A stretch of 64,000 bases of DNA, from the NCBI GenBank assembly GCA_026125795.1, contig JAHCKM010000001.1:1-64000 (forward strand). The letters run 5' to 3'. Shown piece after piece: positions 42,461-53,761 of this stretch; position 1 is the stretch's first letter; each line of letters opens with the position of its first letter. Below the pieces are notes generated by a model. The model did no database searches and was not told the DNA's origin. It was given only the letters and a program-made list of their open reading frames with translations. Both the position numbers and the translations under genes were made by a program. The stretch is from Burkholderiaceae bacterium. GTDB lineage: Bacteria; Pseudomonadota; Gammaproteobacteria; Burkholderiales; Burkholderiaceae_C.

Positions 42461-42536
42461 GGCGCCATTGTCCGGCAGACGTGCCGGATTCACGGCCGGC
42501 GCCTGCGCGCGGGCGCGGACAATGCGCCGTCATGAG

Positions 42537-42601
42537 ACCTCCTCCGCTCGCTGCGTTCGCTGCCTCCCGACGTCGCGCACCGGCGGCATGGGGCGGCCGA
42601 G
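42537..42601 (+). repeat. dispersed GC-rich repeat, copy C
   Basis: GACCTCCTCCGCTCGCTGCG then TTCGCTGCCTCCCGACGTCG ... GGGGCGGCCGAG. It shares CGCTCRCTGCGTTCGNTGCC and GGGGCGGCC with copy A at 18151, at the same spacing to within a few bases. It lies between two divergent genes, just before the zinc-ribbon gene start. Confidence 0.55.
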
Positions 42602-42611
42602 CACCGCTGAC

Positions 42612-43535
42612 ATGACCGCTCCACCGACCCAGACGCTGCGCAGCTGCCCGCAGTGCCGACAGACCATGGTGCACATGGTGCTGCAAGGTCATCAGGGCAA
42701 CGACGTGGTGGTCGACCACTGTGCGCCGTGCCGCCTGGTCTGGTTCGATGACCTCGAATCGGTGCAGTTGTCCGGGCGCGGCTGGGTGCAGGCGTTGCGC
42801 GAGCTGCAGCGCGGCGCACGCACTGGGCCGAGCGCACAACGGCCGGCGCAGCTGTCGTGTCCGAGTTGCAGCAGCACGCTGAAGTCGGTGCACAACGCCA
42901 CGCGCTACGGGCGCTTTCCGGCGCTGGAGTGTCCGCAACGCCATGGCCACCTGCACAGCGAAAGCGGCATGCTGGCCGAACGTGGTCTGGTGCGTCCGCT
43001 GCTGGGTCCCGAGCGCCAGGCGCTCGCTGAAGAACGTCGCACGTTGATGTGCCTGAACTGCGGCGCCGCCTGCGACGGCCGAGGCGAGCGGTGCAGCTAC
43101 TGCGGCACCCCGCTGATGGTGATCGACCTGCCGCGCCTGGCCCATGCGCTGCGCCAGCGGCCCGGCAACTGGAGCGACTCGCCGCGGCCCGACGGCGTGC
43201 CGATGCGCTGGGAATGCCGGGGCTGCGGACAGCCGCTGGACCCAAGCCGAGAAGTGGCCTGCAGCGCGTGCGGCCACGCGGTGGTGGCGCCGTCGCTGCT
43301 GGACCTGTCGCCGCTGTTGCTGGCGATCGAGCACGAGTTGCGCTCGGCCGAAGTGGCGGCGCGGCCCTACCGCCGGAGGCAGAAGCGGCCGGTGCACTGG
43401 CAGGAGACCGGCTTGGGAATGTTGCACCGGTTCTGGCGCGCGGACGACGACACGCCGGAACAGCGGCTGCGCGGGGGTCTGCTGGTGGCCGCTGCGGTGG
43501 CGATCCTGTTGTGGTGGATGTTGATCAGGCGCTGA
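42612..43535 (+). CDS. multi-zinc-ribbon membrane-anchored protein
   Basis: 307 residues from ATG 42612. Four CxxC-pair modules: RSCPQCRQTMVH...DHCAPCRLVWFD (zf-TFIIB-like), LSCPSCSSTLK with a following Cys/His stretch, LMCLNCGAACDG...CSYCGTPLMV, and WECRGCGQPLD...CSACGHAVV. One hydrophobic helix ends the chain (GLLVAAAVAILLWWMLIRR), so the zinc domains are likely cytosolic and tethered to the inner membrane. No precise family recognised. It precedes the PEP-CTERM kinase gene by 60 bp. Confidence 0.8.
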   Translation: MTAPPTQTLRSCPQCRQTMVHMVLQGHQGNDVVVDHCAPCRLVWFDDLESVQLSGRGWVQALRELQRGARTGPSAQRPAQLSCPSCSSTLKSVHNATRYGRFPALECPQRHGHLHSESGMLAERGLVRPLLGPERQALAEERRTLMCLNCGAACDGRGERCSYCGTPLMVIDLPRLAHALRQRPGNWSDSPRPDGVPMRWECRGCGQPLDPSREVACSACGHAVVAPSLLDLSPLLLAIEHELRSAEVAARPYRRRQKRPVHWQETGLGMLHRFWRADDDTPEQRLRGGLLVAAAVAILLWWMLIRR

Positions 43536-43595
43536 TCCGGCGGCCGCAGACCATGCATCACCCCCTAGCATCGGCCTGGCTTCACGACCGGCGGG

Positions 43596-45716
43596 ATGGC
43601 GTTTCGAATGCGGCCTGACAACTTGCACTTCTCGGCCATCGGCTTCGGGCTTTGCCTGTTGGCCATGGTGGCCTTGCTGGTGCGTCTGCGGCGCGGACCC
43701 CGCTGGGGCCTCGGCGCGTGGGCGCTGGCAGGCGCCGCTGTCGTGTGCATCGGCTGGTCGGCATGTGGACTGGCCTTCGTGATCGGTCCGTCGCCCTCCA
43801 AGTGGGCGGCGCTGCGCTGGGCCGACCTGGTTCGCGCCGCCGGCTGGGTCGTCTTCGTGCTGGTGCTGCTGCGTGAAGGCGGTTCGGTGCAAGCGGGTCA
43901 GCGCTCCGACGGACGGTTTGCGCTCTGGGTGGGTCTCGGCGTCGTCGCTGCCGTGGGCCTGGGAGGCCTGGCGCCGCCGCCTTCGCTGGCGGACGGCGCC
44001 GCCGCCGGCACTGCATCGAAGATCGGCTTGATCGCGTCGCTCGGACTGGCGATCGTCGGCCTGGTGTGCATCGAGCAACTGCTGCGGCGCGTGCCGGGGC
44101 GGCAGCGCTGGAGCGTGTGGCCGCTGGCGATCGCCCTCGGCGGGATCTTCGCGTTCGATCTGTACCTGTATTCGGATGCCGTGCTGCTGGGCGGCCTCGA
44201 CAGCGTGGCCTGGAGCGTGCAAAGCGCGGTGACGGCATGCACCGTGCCTTTGTTGGCCGTGGCGGCGGCGCGCAATCAGCAGTGGTCCAAGCCGCTGGTC
44301 GTCTCCCACGGCGCCGCGTTCCACTCGACGGTGCTGCTGGCCACCGCCGTCTACCTGCTCGCAGTGGCCGGGCTGGGATACCTGGTGCGCTACTTCGGTG
44401 GCGCATGGGGGCCGGCGCTGCAGATTGTGCTGTTCGTCGCGGCAACGATGGTGATGGGCGCCTTGCTGACGCTCGGCACGTTCCGCTCGAAGGTACGCGT
44501 GCTGATCGGCAAGAACTTCTTCAAGCGCCGTTACGACTACCGCGAGGAGTGGTTGCGCTTCACCCGACTGCTTGCGGCGCCCAACGAGTCCGCCGACATT
44601 TATGTGCGTTGCATCCAGGCACTGGCCGATCTCGTCGAGGCGACCGCCGCGTCGGTCTGGCTCCGGCGCGAAGACGGCTGCCGCCAAGTGGCGCAATGGA
44701 ACACGCCGGCCATCACATCCGTGGAGAACGCAAACGGCGGCCTGGTCGCGTTTCTGGCTCGAACCGGCTGGGTGGTCGACCTGCAGGAGTACCGCGACAA
44801 GCCGGGTCGTTACGACCACGTGAAGCTGCCCGATTGGCTGGCGGCGACGGGCGGCGCGTGGTTGCTGGTGCCGCTCGTGGCGGCAGAGGGGCTGACGGGG
44901 TTCGTGGTGCTGATGTCGCCGCGCGTGCGGATCGATGTCGACTGGGAGGTGCGTGATCTGCTGAAGGCCGCCGGATCGGAAGTGGCGGTGCTCCTGCGGC
45001 AGATCGAGGTCAACCAGGCGCTGCTCGAGGCCGAGAAGTTCGCGGCCATCAGCCGCATGTCGACGTTCGTGGTGCACGACCTGAAGAATCTCGTTGCGCA
45101 GCTGTCGTTGATGCTGAAGAACGCACAGCGGCACGGCGACAATCCAGAGTTCCGGCGCGACATGCTCGAGACGGTGCAGCATGTGGTCGACCGGATGAAC
45201 AACATGCTGGCGCAGGCCCGGTTGAGCACCCGCCCGGTGCAGAATCCGCAGGCCGTGGATCTGGCAACGGTGCTGCGGCGGGTCTGCGAGGGCAAGGCCG
45301 CGCAGCGCCCGGGGCTTGTCTGCAGCATCCATGAGTCCGTGTTCGCCCTCGGGCACGCGGACCGCCTCGAACACGTGTTTGCGCACATCGTGCAGAACGC
45401 CATCGATGCGACGACGCCCGAGGGCACCATACGCGTGTCGGCGCAGCGCGGCGAGTCCGACGTGCGCGTCGACATCGTCGATGATGGAGTCGGCATGTCC
45501 GGCGCGTTCGTGCAGCAGAGGTTGTTCAGGCCCTTTCAGACCACCAAGGAGTCCGGCATGGGAATCGGGGTCTACGAAAGCCAGCAGTACGTCAGCAGCC
45601 TGGGAGGCCAGTTGGTCGTCGAGAGCCAGGAGGGTGCCGGCACGCGCGTGTGCATCGTGTTGCCGCTGGCGCAGCCCGAACAGGCAAAACTACCCACCGG
45701 ATTGGAAGCCGCCTAG
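43596..45716 (+). CDS. prsK: XrtA/PEP-CTERM system histidine kinase PrsK
   Basis: 706 residues (start ATG 43596; ATG 43608 is also possible). Seven or more N-terminal helices to about residue 300, a GAF-like sensor at about 330-470, then the kinase core: H-box MSTFVVHDLKNLVAQLSLML with phospho-His near 494, N-box HIVQNAIDATTPEG, G1 DDGVGMSG and G2 SGMGIGVYESQQY. This architecture is the PrsK type that controls exosortase A/PEP-CTERM genes. prsR follows after three bases. Confidence 0.95.
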   Translation: MAFRMRPDNLHFSAIGFGLCLLAMVALLVRLRRGPRWGLGAWALAGAAVVCIGWSACGLAFVIGPSPSKWAALRWADLVRAAGWVVFVLVLLREGGSVQAGQRSDGRFALWVGLGVVAAVGLGGLAPPPSLADGAAAGTASKIGLIASLGLAIVGLVCIEQLLRRVPGRQRWSVWPLAIALGGIFAFDLYLYSDAVLLGGLDSVAWSVQSAVTACTVPLLAVAAARNQQWSKPLVVSHGAAFHSTVLLATAVYLLAVAGLGYLVRYFGGAWGPALQIVLFVAATMVMGALLTLGTFRSKVRVLIGKNFFKRRYDYREEWLRFTRLLAAPNESADIYVRCIQALADLVEATAASVWLRREDGCRQVAQWNTPAITSVENANGGLVAFLARTGWVVDLQEYRDKPGRYDHVKLPDWLAATGGAWLLVPLVAAEGLTGFVVLMSPRVRIDVDWEVRDLLKAAGSEVAVLLRQIEVNQALLEAEKFAAISRMSTFVVHDLKNLVAQLSLMLKNAQRHGDNPEFRRDMLETVQHVVDRMNNMLAQARLSTRPVQNPQAVDLATVLRRVCEGKAAQRPGLVCSIHESVFALGHADRLEHVFAHIVQNAIDATTPEGTIRVSAQRGESDVRVDIVDDGVGMSGAFVQQRLFRPFQTTKESGMGIGVYESQQYVSSLGGQLVVESQEGAGTRVCIVLPLAQPEQAKLPTGLEAA

Positions 45717-45719
45717 TCG

Positions 45720-47099
<1,380 letters not shown>

Positions 47100-47137
47100 A
47101 ACGCGCATGACGCACACATGACCCCTGGCGACTGCGC

Positions 47138-49948
47138 ATGACCCAGGCCCGCGTCCTGCTGCTGACTGACGTGGTCGACAGCACCAAGCTGTCGGAGACC
47201 TTGGGCGATCAACGCATGGCCGATGTCTGGACGGCCCACGACCGCGTCGCGCGCGACCTGCTGCGCGGCTGGCACGGCCGGGAGATCGACAAGACCGACG
47301 GCATGCTGATGATGTTCGAGCGCGTGGACGATGCCGTCGGCTTCGCGCGCGACTACCACCACGCGCTGGCCGGCCTGCCGGTGGCGCTGCGTGCGCGTGC
47401 CGGCGTGCATGTCGGACCGGTGGTGCTGCGCGAGAACAGCGCGGCCGACATCGCGCTCGGTGCCAAGCCGCTCGAGGTCGATGGCATCGCCAAGCCGGCG
47501 ACCGCGCGCGTGATGGCTGTGGCCCGTGGCGGGCAGACCTTGCTCACGGCCGATGCGCGCCATGCGCTGGGCGACGACACCGTGCTCGAAGTCCGCTCGC
47601 ACGGCCACTGGGTGATGAAGGGCCTGGGCGAGCCGATCGAGTTGTTCGAGGTGGGCGATGCTGACACCGCCTTCGAGCCGCCCGTTGACGGAGACAAGGC
47701 CTATCGGGTGGTGCGCGTCGATGACGCCTGGCGGCCGGTGCAGCAGATCCCCAACAACCTGCCGCAGCAGGTCACGTCGTTCATCGGCCGCGAACGCGAA
47801 CTGCGCGAACTGCGCGAGCTGGTGTCCGGCGCACGGCTGGTCACGCTGCTCGGCATGGGCGGGCTGGGCAAGACGAGGCTGTCGTTGCGCGTGGCCGGTG
47901 ACGTGATGGCCCGCTTTCCCGACGGCGTCTGGTTCCTGGACTTCGCGCCGATCCGTGACCCGGCGCTGATCGCCGGCGAGGCAGCGCAAGTGTTGGGCAT
48001 CCGCGAGGAGCCGGGCCAGCCGGTGCTGCAGACCTTGTGCGCAGCGGTTCGCGAGCGCCGGCTGCTGTTGATCTTTGATAACTGCGAGCACGTGATCAAG
48101 GCATCGGCCGACCTGGCCAATGCCTTGCTCAAGGCCGGCCGGCAATTGCAGATTCTGGCGTCGAGCCGTGAGGTGCTTCGTGTGCCGGGCGAGCACGGCT
48201 ATCCGGTGATGCCGCTGCCGGTACCCGGCGCGCGTGCCGGCGTGCAGGCGCTGATGCAGTCGACGGCCGTGCGCCTGTTCGTCGAGCGCGCTCGCCTGCA
48301 CCGGCCGTCGTTCGTGCTGAGCGAAGCCGAGGCGCCCGCGGTGGCTGAACTGGTGGCCCGCCTGGAGGGCATTCCGCTGGCGCTCGAGCTCGCCGCGGCA
48401 CGCATGCGCTCGCTCGGCGTGGCGGACATCAACACCCGGTTGAAGGACCGCTACAAGATCCTCACCGGGGGTGGCCGTGTGCTGCTCGAGCGCCAGCAGA
48501 CGTTTCGGGCGCTGGTGGACTGGTCCTATGACCTGCTGACGCCGCAAGAGCAGACGACGCTGAACCGCCTGAGCGTGTTCGCCGGCGGGTTCGACCTCGC
48601 CGCGGCCGAGGCCGTGTGCGGCGCAGAGCCGCTGCTGGCCGAGGATGTGCTGGATCTGCTGTCGTCCCTGGTGGAGAAGTCGCTGGTGATGACGCGAGAC
48701 GTCGACGACGGCGTGCGCTACGTCATGCTGGAGACCATTCGCGACTATGCGCGCGAAAAGCTTGAGGCCGCCGGTGATGCCGGCGCGGCTGCGCAGCGGC
48801 ACTGCCACCACTACTTTGCGTTCGCGAAGTCCATCCGGGATGGCGTGGCCGGTCCGGAGCAAGCAAGCTGGATCCGTCGCGGCGAGATCGAGCACGACAA
48901 CCTGCGCGTGGCGCTCAGCCTGGCGCTCAGCGGCGCCACCGATCCGTTCATCGTCGTCAAGTTCTCGATCGCACTGATGACCTTCTGGATGTTGCGCGGC
49001 TACACGTCCGAGGGCCGAAGCATTCTGCGCGCCGCCCTGGCGATGCCGGCGATCCAGGAATCCGACGTGGCCCATGCGCATGCGCTCTACGTCGAGGCTG
49101 CCCTGGCCGGCAGCGAAAGCGACCATGCCGAGGCGCGCGCCAAGCTAGAGAAGTGCCTTGCACTCGAACGCACCTTCGCCGATCCGGTGGAGATCGCCGG
49201 AACCTTGTCGACCCTTGCGCTGGCGCGTCTGCAATCGGGCGATCCGCAACGGGCGACCGAAAGCGAAAGCGAGGCGTTGCAGCTCTTCGTTTCAGCGGGC
49301 GAGCGGCTCGGTGAGGCCATCTCGCTGCAGCATCTGGGACAGATCGCGGTGTATGTCGGCGACGAGGCGTTGGCGCAATCGCACCTGCAGAACTGCCTTG
49401 CGATCGCGCGCGAACTCGAAAACCGCGAGCTCGAAGGAGAGGCCGAACTGCTGCTGGGGCAATGCGCCTTTCTGGGCCGTCGTTTCGACGACGCACGGGA
49501 TCGTCTGCAACGTTCTTTGGCGATCTGCAGGGATGCGGGCGATCGGCGCGGCGAAGCCCGTGCGCTTTGGTGGCTGGGCCGGATCGACCTCGAAGTCGAC
49601 GACCTAGCTGCCGCGCGGCAGAAGCTGGGCACCGTGCTGCAGGTGTTCCACGACTTCGCGATGCACGAGGAGTGGGCGGACTGCGTGGAAGACCATGCGA
49701 TGGTCGCGCTGCGAGACGGGCTGTGGGCGGCAGCGGCCCACATGGCAAGCGCCGCGCAGCTGTACCGCCAGCGCCTGGAACTGGTGCTGGCACCGCACGG
49801 TCAGCGTCGTTGGGCCGCGCGGCAGGAGGCTCTGCGTGCCGCAATGCCACGGTCGGTGTTCGATCGGGCCTGGCAGGACGGACAGGCCGCTGCGCGCGAT
49901 GGCGTCATGCGCGCAGCGCTGGCGATTTCAATCGGAGAGCCGACCTGA
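47138..49948 (+). CDS. class III cyclase-like / STAND ATPase / TPR regulator
   Basis: 936 residues. Domain 1 (1-170) resembles a class III nucleotide cyclase: LLTDVVDSTKLSE with Asp11, and KTDGMLMMFE with Asp54 keep both metal Asp, but the catalytic Asn of the VNxAARL motif is Pro120 (GIAKPATARVM), so cyclase activity is doubtful. Domain 2 is NB-ARC/STAND: GMGGLGKTRLSLRVAG, RRLLLIFDNCEH (Walker B) and ASSREVLRVPGE. The C-terminal half is helical with TPR-like repeats (LGQIAVYVGDEALAQSHLQN). Such proteins are signalling regulators. It sits between prsR and the prsT-xrtA part of the locus. Confidence 0.9.
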   Translation: MTQARVLLLTDVVDSTKLSETLGDQRMADVWTAHDRVARDLLRGWHGREIDKTDGMLMMFERVDDAVGFARDYHHALAGLPVALRARAGVHVGPVVLRENSAADIALGAKPLEVDGIAKPATARVMAVARGGQTLLTADARHALGDDTVLEVRSHGHWVMKGLGEPIELFEVGDADTAFEPPVDGDKAYRVVRVDDAWRPVQQIPNNLPQQVTSFIGRERELRELRELVSGARLVTLLGMGGLGKTRLSLRVAGDVMARFPDGVWFLDFAPIRDPALIAGEAAQVLGIREEPGQPVLQTLCAAVRERRLLLIFDNCEHVIKASADLANALLKAGRQLQILASSREVLRVPGEHGYPVMPLPVPGARAGVQALMQSTAVRLFVERARLHRPSFVLSEAEAPAVAELVARLEGIPLALELAAARMRSLGVADINTRLKDRYKILTGGGRVLLERQQTFRALVDWSYDLLTPQEQTTLNRLSVFAGGFDLAAAEAVCGAEPLLAEDVLDLLSSLVEKSLVMTRDVDDGVRYVMLETIRDYAREKLEAAGDAGAAAQRHCHHYFAFAKSIRDGVAGPEQASWIRRGEIEHDNLRVALSLALSGATDPFIVVKFSIALMTFWMLRGYTSEGRSILRAALAMPAIQESDVAHAHALYVEAALAGSESDHAEARAKLEKCLALERTFADPVEIAGTLSTLALARLQSGDPQRATESESEALQLFVSAGERLGEAISLQHLGQIAVYVGDEALAQSHLQNCLAIARELENRELEGEAELLLGQCAFLGRRFDDARDRLQRSLAICRDAGDRRGEARALWWLGRIDLEVDDLAAARQKLGTVLQVFHDFAMHEEWADCVEDHAMVALRDGLWAAAAHMASAAQLYRQRLELVLAPHGQRRWAARQEALRAAMPRSVFDRAWQDGQAAARDGVMRAALAISIGEPT

Positions 49949-49971
49949 ATCGGCGGCTGGCCGAGGCGCGG

Positions 49972-50697
49972 TCACCGCGGCCTGGACACCTCGGCGCGCC
50001 GGCGCGGCCAGCCCCCGACGGCCAGCGCCAACCCCACCAGCGCCAACGTATCGGGCTCGGGCACCCGGGTCCAGGGCGTCGACACCGGCGTATTCGGGTC
50101 ACCCGGTTTGGTGGACGACCAGAGCGTCGTGTCCTTGCACCAAGAATGCTTGTAGTGCGCGGAGCATTGTTCGAAGGTCAACGATATCACCGGACCGGAG
50201 TAGTCGCTGCTCGACCACGGGTTGAAGACGAAGTACAGGTCGATGTCGACGGTCTTGCTCAGAAGGGACTGGTTGTCGAACTCGATCGCCGGCAGTGTGA
50301 AGATCCCCGTGGGGTCCGTGCCGTCGCTGCGAACGAGCAGGATGTTGGCGTCGAAACCGGGATCGGTCTTGTTCCAGGCCAGGTTCAGCAGATCGATTCC
50401 GCCTGGCGCCATGTCGTAGAAGCGCAGCGTGCCTTGCTCCAGCGTGGCTTCGCTGCACGCGCTGCCACCGACCCAGGAGGTTCCGGCCGGGGTCAGGCAG
50501 TCGTCCGCGATCGAGATGAAGGCCTCGCCGCTCCAGCCCACCTGGGTGCCGATCAGTCCGCTGAAGGTGGAGTTGAACTCCGGATCCCAGCGCTTCACGA
50601 AGACGGCGGCGTGCGCGCCGATGCTGCCCAGGGCCACGGCGCTGGCCACCACCCATTTGAGTACCGAAAGACCGAGCGTTCCGAAATGCATGGCCAC
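49972..50697 (-). CDS. PEP-CTERM sorting-signal protein
   Basis: 241 residues. Signal peptide (VLKWVVASAVALGSIGAHAA), a beta-rich body with four Cys, and a C-terminal VPEPDTLALVGLALAVGG then Arg-rich WPRRRAEVSRPR, the PEP-CTERM tripartite signal recognised by exosortase A. The body resembles no domain I recognise. ATG 50697 or 50691 start. It faces the cyclase-like gene and diverges from prsT, whose promoter region of 280 bp it shares. Confidence 0.9.
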   Translation of the reverse strand: MAMHFGTLGLSVLKWVVASAVALGSIGAHAAVFVKRWDPEFNSTFSGLIGTQVGWSGEAFISIADDCLTPAGTSWVGGSACSEATLEQGTLRFYDMAPGGIDLLNLAWNKTDPGFDANILLVRSDGTDPTGIFTLPAIEFDNQSLLSKTVDIDLYFVFNPWSSSDYSGPVISLTFEQCSAHYKHSWCKDTTLWSSTKPGDPNTPVSTPWTRVPEPDTLALVGLALAVGGWPRRRAEVSRPR

Positions 50698-50977
50698 CCC
50701 GAATGACTGGCGTGCTGTGACGCAAGAATCGCGCGAGCCCGCGGCGAGATCCGCCTAACTCATTGATTGCGCGACTCTTTCAGGCATCGATGCGCCGACC
50801 CTTTGAAAGCGGGCGCGGCAGGAACGTCAAGTTCGCCGACACTTGCAGGCCGCCACAGAAGCCGCCTCGCTGGGTTGGTGGTGCGGAAAATGTCGCACCC
50901 TTTTCACGGGGTTCGACCAAAAGGTCTCGGGCATTCGAGGCAGCATCCGCGTGCTGCGCCATTGGGAGGTCCCTCAA

Positions 50978-53752
50978 ATGACTCTGTCTGCGGTGGTCGG
51001 ATCGCGACCCGCGCTCTGCCTCGTGCTGGCGATCGTGTTGAGCGCCTGCTCCAAGTCGCCGGAACAGTTGATGACTGCGGCGCAACGGCACATCGCCGAA
51101 AACAACCCCGCGGCCGCGCAGATCGAGCTGCGCAACGTGATCCAGGCGGCACCGAACCATGGCCTGGCCCATCGGCTTCTGGGCACGCTGCAGTTGAGTC
51201 AGGGGGATCCGGCGGCGGCCGAGGTCACATTGCGCAAAGCGCTGGCACTTGCCCAGAAGCCCGATGACGTGTTGCCCGCCCTCGCCGCGGCCATGCTGCG
51301 GCAGGGTCAGGCGCAAAAGGTGATCGACGAGTTCGGCAACACCACTCTGCAGGATGCGAAGTCCAACGCCGCGCTGCGCGCCAGCGTCGGCCAGGCCTGG
51401 TTGCTGCGCGCCGAGGTCAAGCCGGCGGCCGAAGCCTTCGCGGCTGCGCTGGCCGCTCAACCCGGACAGTCGATGGCGCTGCTGGGCCAGGCGCGCATTG
51501 CCGCGCACGAAGGCAAGCTCGACGACGCGATGGCGCTGACCGACAGCGCGCTGAAGAACGATCCGCTGCTGGCCGATGCCCACGTGTTCAAGAGCCAGCT
51601 GCTGACGGCCAGCGACCAACGCCCGGCTGCGGTGGAGTCCTTGGAGAAGGCGCTGGCCGTCGAGGCTGCGCACGTGCCCGCGCGCTTGGCGTTGGCTTCG
51701 ATGCTGATCGACGCCAAGGACCTGGACAAGGCCAAGACGGTTCTCGGTGCTGCGGGTCCGGCGTCGAAGGATCCGCGCTTGATGTTTCTTCAGGCCTTGC
51801 TGGCGTATCGGCAGAACGACCTGCCCAAGGCCAAGGACACGGTCGCCGCGGTCCTCAAAGCAGCGCCCGAGTACGGCCCGGCGCTCGTGCTGGCCGGTGA
51901 GGCCGAACTGCGCTCCGGCAACCACACGCTCGCCGAACAGCACCTGGGCAAAGCCATGAGGCTGCAGGCGACGCCTGGCGTCCGCCGCTTGTTGGCCGCG
52001 GCGCAGCTGCGCCAGGACCGCCCGGGCAAGGCACTCGAGACGCTGCAACCGCTGCTGCAGGAAGCCGGCAGCAAGGACAGCGCATTGGCCATGCTGGCCG
52101 GGGAGGCGTATCTGGCGCACGGCGACGTGCGGCGTGCCGGGGAGTACTTCGAGGCGGCCAAAACCGCGGGTGGGAACGAAGCCCTGGCGCGCACCCGTCT
52201 GGGCCAGCTGGCCCTGCGGCGCGGCGACCTTGACCGTGGCGAGCAGGAGCTCATAGCCGCCGCCGAACTGGGAGGAGCGAAAACCACCGAGCCGGATCTG
52301 TTGCTGGTGTCACTGCATCTGCGTCGGCAGGAGCCCGCCAAGGCGCTCGCAGCGGCACAGGCGTTCATCAAGAAGCAGCCGCAGAACCCGATCGGGCCCG
52401 TGCTGGCCGGGACCGCCCAAGCGATGCAGCGGGATCGGGTAGGCGCCCGGCAGAGCTTTGATGCCGCCCTGAAGCTCAAGCCCGACCACGTGCCCGCGCT
52501 GCGCGCGCTGGCCGATCTGGACGTGGTGGAGGGCAAGCCTGAGGATGCACACAAGCGCTATGACGCCTTGTTGGCCAAAAAGCCCGACGACGATCAGCTG
52601 CTGCTGGCGCTGGCCAGCCTGCAGGAGCGCACCGGTCGCACCGACGAAGCGGCCAATACGCTGACCAAAGCCATCGCGGCCAACCCGAAGGCGAGCGAAC
52701 CGGTCGTTGCCCTGGTGCAGCACCATCTGCGCCGCAAGAATGCCGCGGCGGCGCTGCAAGTGGCCCAAGACGCGGTCCGAAACAACCCCGACGAGCTGAA
52801 CCTGGCCATGCTGCTGGGCATGACGCAGGAGGCCGCCGGTGCCAGCAAGGATGCGCTGCGCACGTTGAGCGCGCTCGTGCTGAAGGAGCCGAATGCGTTG
52901 GCCCCGCTGCTTCGGCTGGCACAGATCCAGGCGAAGCAGCGCGACTTCGACGGTGCCGCAGCGACCCTGCAGCGCGCGCAGGAGAAGGCGCCGCAAAACG
53001 ATGCCGTTACGCGCGAGCTGGCGAACATGCTCGTCCAGGGCGGCAAGCCCGACCAGGCCATGAAGGTCGCCAGGGAGCTGCAGTCGCGGCGGCCCGAGTC
53101 GATTGCGGGTCACATACTGGAAGGCGACCTTCGGGCGCACGACAAGAAGTGGACGGAGGCAGAGCGTGGCTACCGAGCGGCGCTCAGGATCGACGCCAAC
53201 GCCACCGCCGCCGCCATCAAGATTTACGGCGCACTGCGCGCAGGGGGCAAGCAGAAGGAGGCCGAAGCCTTTGGTGCCGATTGGATTGCGCGGCACAAGA
53301 CCGACGTGCCCATGCGTGTGCTTCTGGCCGAGGCCTCGCTGCGCGCCCGGAGCTACCCTGCCGCGATCAAGCATTACGAGGACGCGCTCGCCATCAGCCC
53401 GAACCAGCCGATGGTGCTCAACAACCTGGCCTGGGCGCTCGGTCAGACCAACGACGCCAAGGCCATCAGTGTCGCCGAACGGGCGGCGGCGCTGGCACCC
53501 CAAAGTGCCGATGTGCTCGACACGCTGGGCATGCTGCACCTCAAGTCCGGCGATCCCAAGAAGGGCCTCGAGCTGCTCGAGCGCGTGCGCAAGTTGCAGC
53601 CCGAGCGCCTGGACCTGCGGCTTCACTATGCGAAGGGATTGCTGCGCAATGGCCGCACCGATGAAGGCAGGGCCGAGTTGCGCGAGCTGGCGGCGAACAA
53701 GGCCGATTTCGCCGGCAAAGCCGAGGTCGCTGCGTTGCTGGCCGCGCCCTAG
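50978..53752 (+). CDS. prsT: XrtA/PEP-CTERM system TPR lipoprotein PrsT
   Basis: 924 residues from ATG 50978 with GGGAGG ten bases upstream. A lipobox (VLAIVLSAC, then SKSPEQLM) predicts an acylated outer-membrane or periplasmic lipoprotein. The rest is about twenty TPR repeats, for example NNPAAAQIELRNVIQAAPNH and LDTLGMLHLKSGDPKKGLEL. Length and repeat content match PrsT, the TPR partner of PrsK/PrsR, thought to assist exopolysaccharide or PEP-CTERM protein assembly. xrtA follows after nine bases. Confidence 0.93.
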   Translation: MTLSAVVGSRPALCLVLAIVLSACSKSPEQLMTAAQRHIAENNPAAAQIELRNVIQAAPNHGLAHRLLGTLQLSQGDPAAAEVTLRKALALAQKPDDVLPALAAAMLRQGQAQKVIDEFGNTTLQDAKSNAALRASVGQAWLLRAEVKPAAEAFAAALAAQPGQSMALLGQARIAAHEGKLDDAMALTDSALKNDPLLADAHVFKSQLLTASDQRPAAVESLEKALAVEAAHVPARLALASMLIDAKDLDKAKTVLGAAGPASKDPRLMFLQALLAYRQNDLPKAKDTVAAVLKAAPEYGPALVLAGEAELRSGNHTLAEQHLGKAMRLQATPGVRRLLAAAQLRQDRPGKALETLQPLLQEAGSKDSALAMLAGEAYLAHGDVRRAGEYFEAAKTAGGNEALARTRLGQLALRRGDLDRGEQELIAAAELGGAKTTEPDLLLVSLHLRRQEPAKALAAAQAFIKKQPQNPIGPVLAGTAQAMQRDRVGARQSFDAALKLKPDHVPALRALADLDVVEGKPEDAHKRYDALLAKKPDDDQLLLALASLQERTGRTDEAANTLTKAIAANPKASEPVVALVQHHLRRKNAAAALQVAQDAVRNNPDELNLAMLLGMTQEAAGASKDALRTLSALVLKEPNALAPLLRLAQIQAKQRDFDGAAATLQRAQEKAPQNDAVTRELANMLVQGGKPDQAMKVARELQSRRPESIAGHILEGDLRAHDKKWTEAERGYRAALRIDANATAAAIKIYGALRAGGKQKEAEAFGADWIARHKTDVPMRVLLAEASLRARSYPAAIKHYEDALAISPNQPMVLNNLAWALGQTNDAKAISVAERAAALAPQSADVLDTLGMLHLKSGDPKKGLELLERVRKLQPERLDLRLHYAKGLLRNGRTDEGRAELRELAANKADFAGKAEVAALLAAP

Positions 53753-53761
53753 TCGATCGCC

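Noticed and set aside
42450-45386. 978-codon open frame on the minus strand opposite the zinc-ribbon gene and prsK
   Set aside because: Shadow frame; Gln/Arg/His-rich, no motifs, while the plus strand has clear proteins.
50708-50725. Possible sigma-54 promoter for prsT (TGGCGTGCTGTGACGC)
   Set aside because: GG and GC are eleven bases apart instead of ten, and the -24 element is poor.
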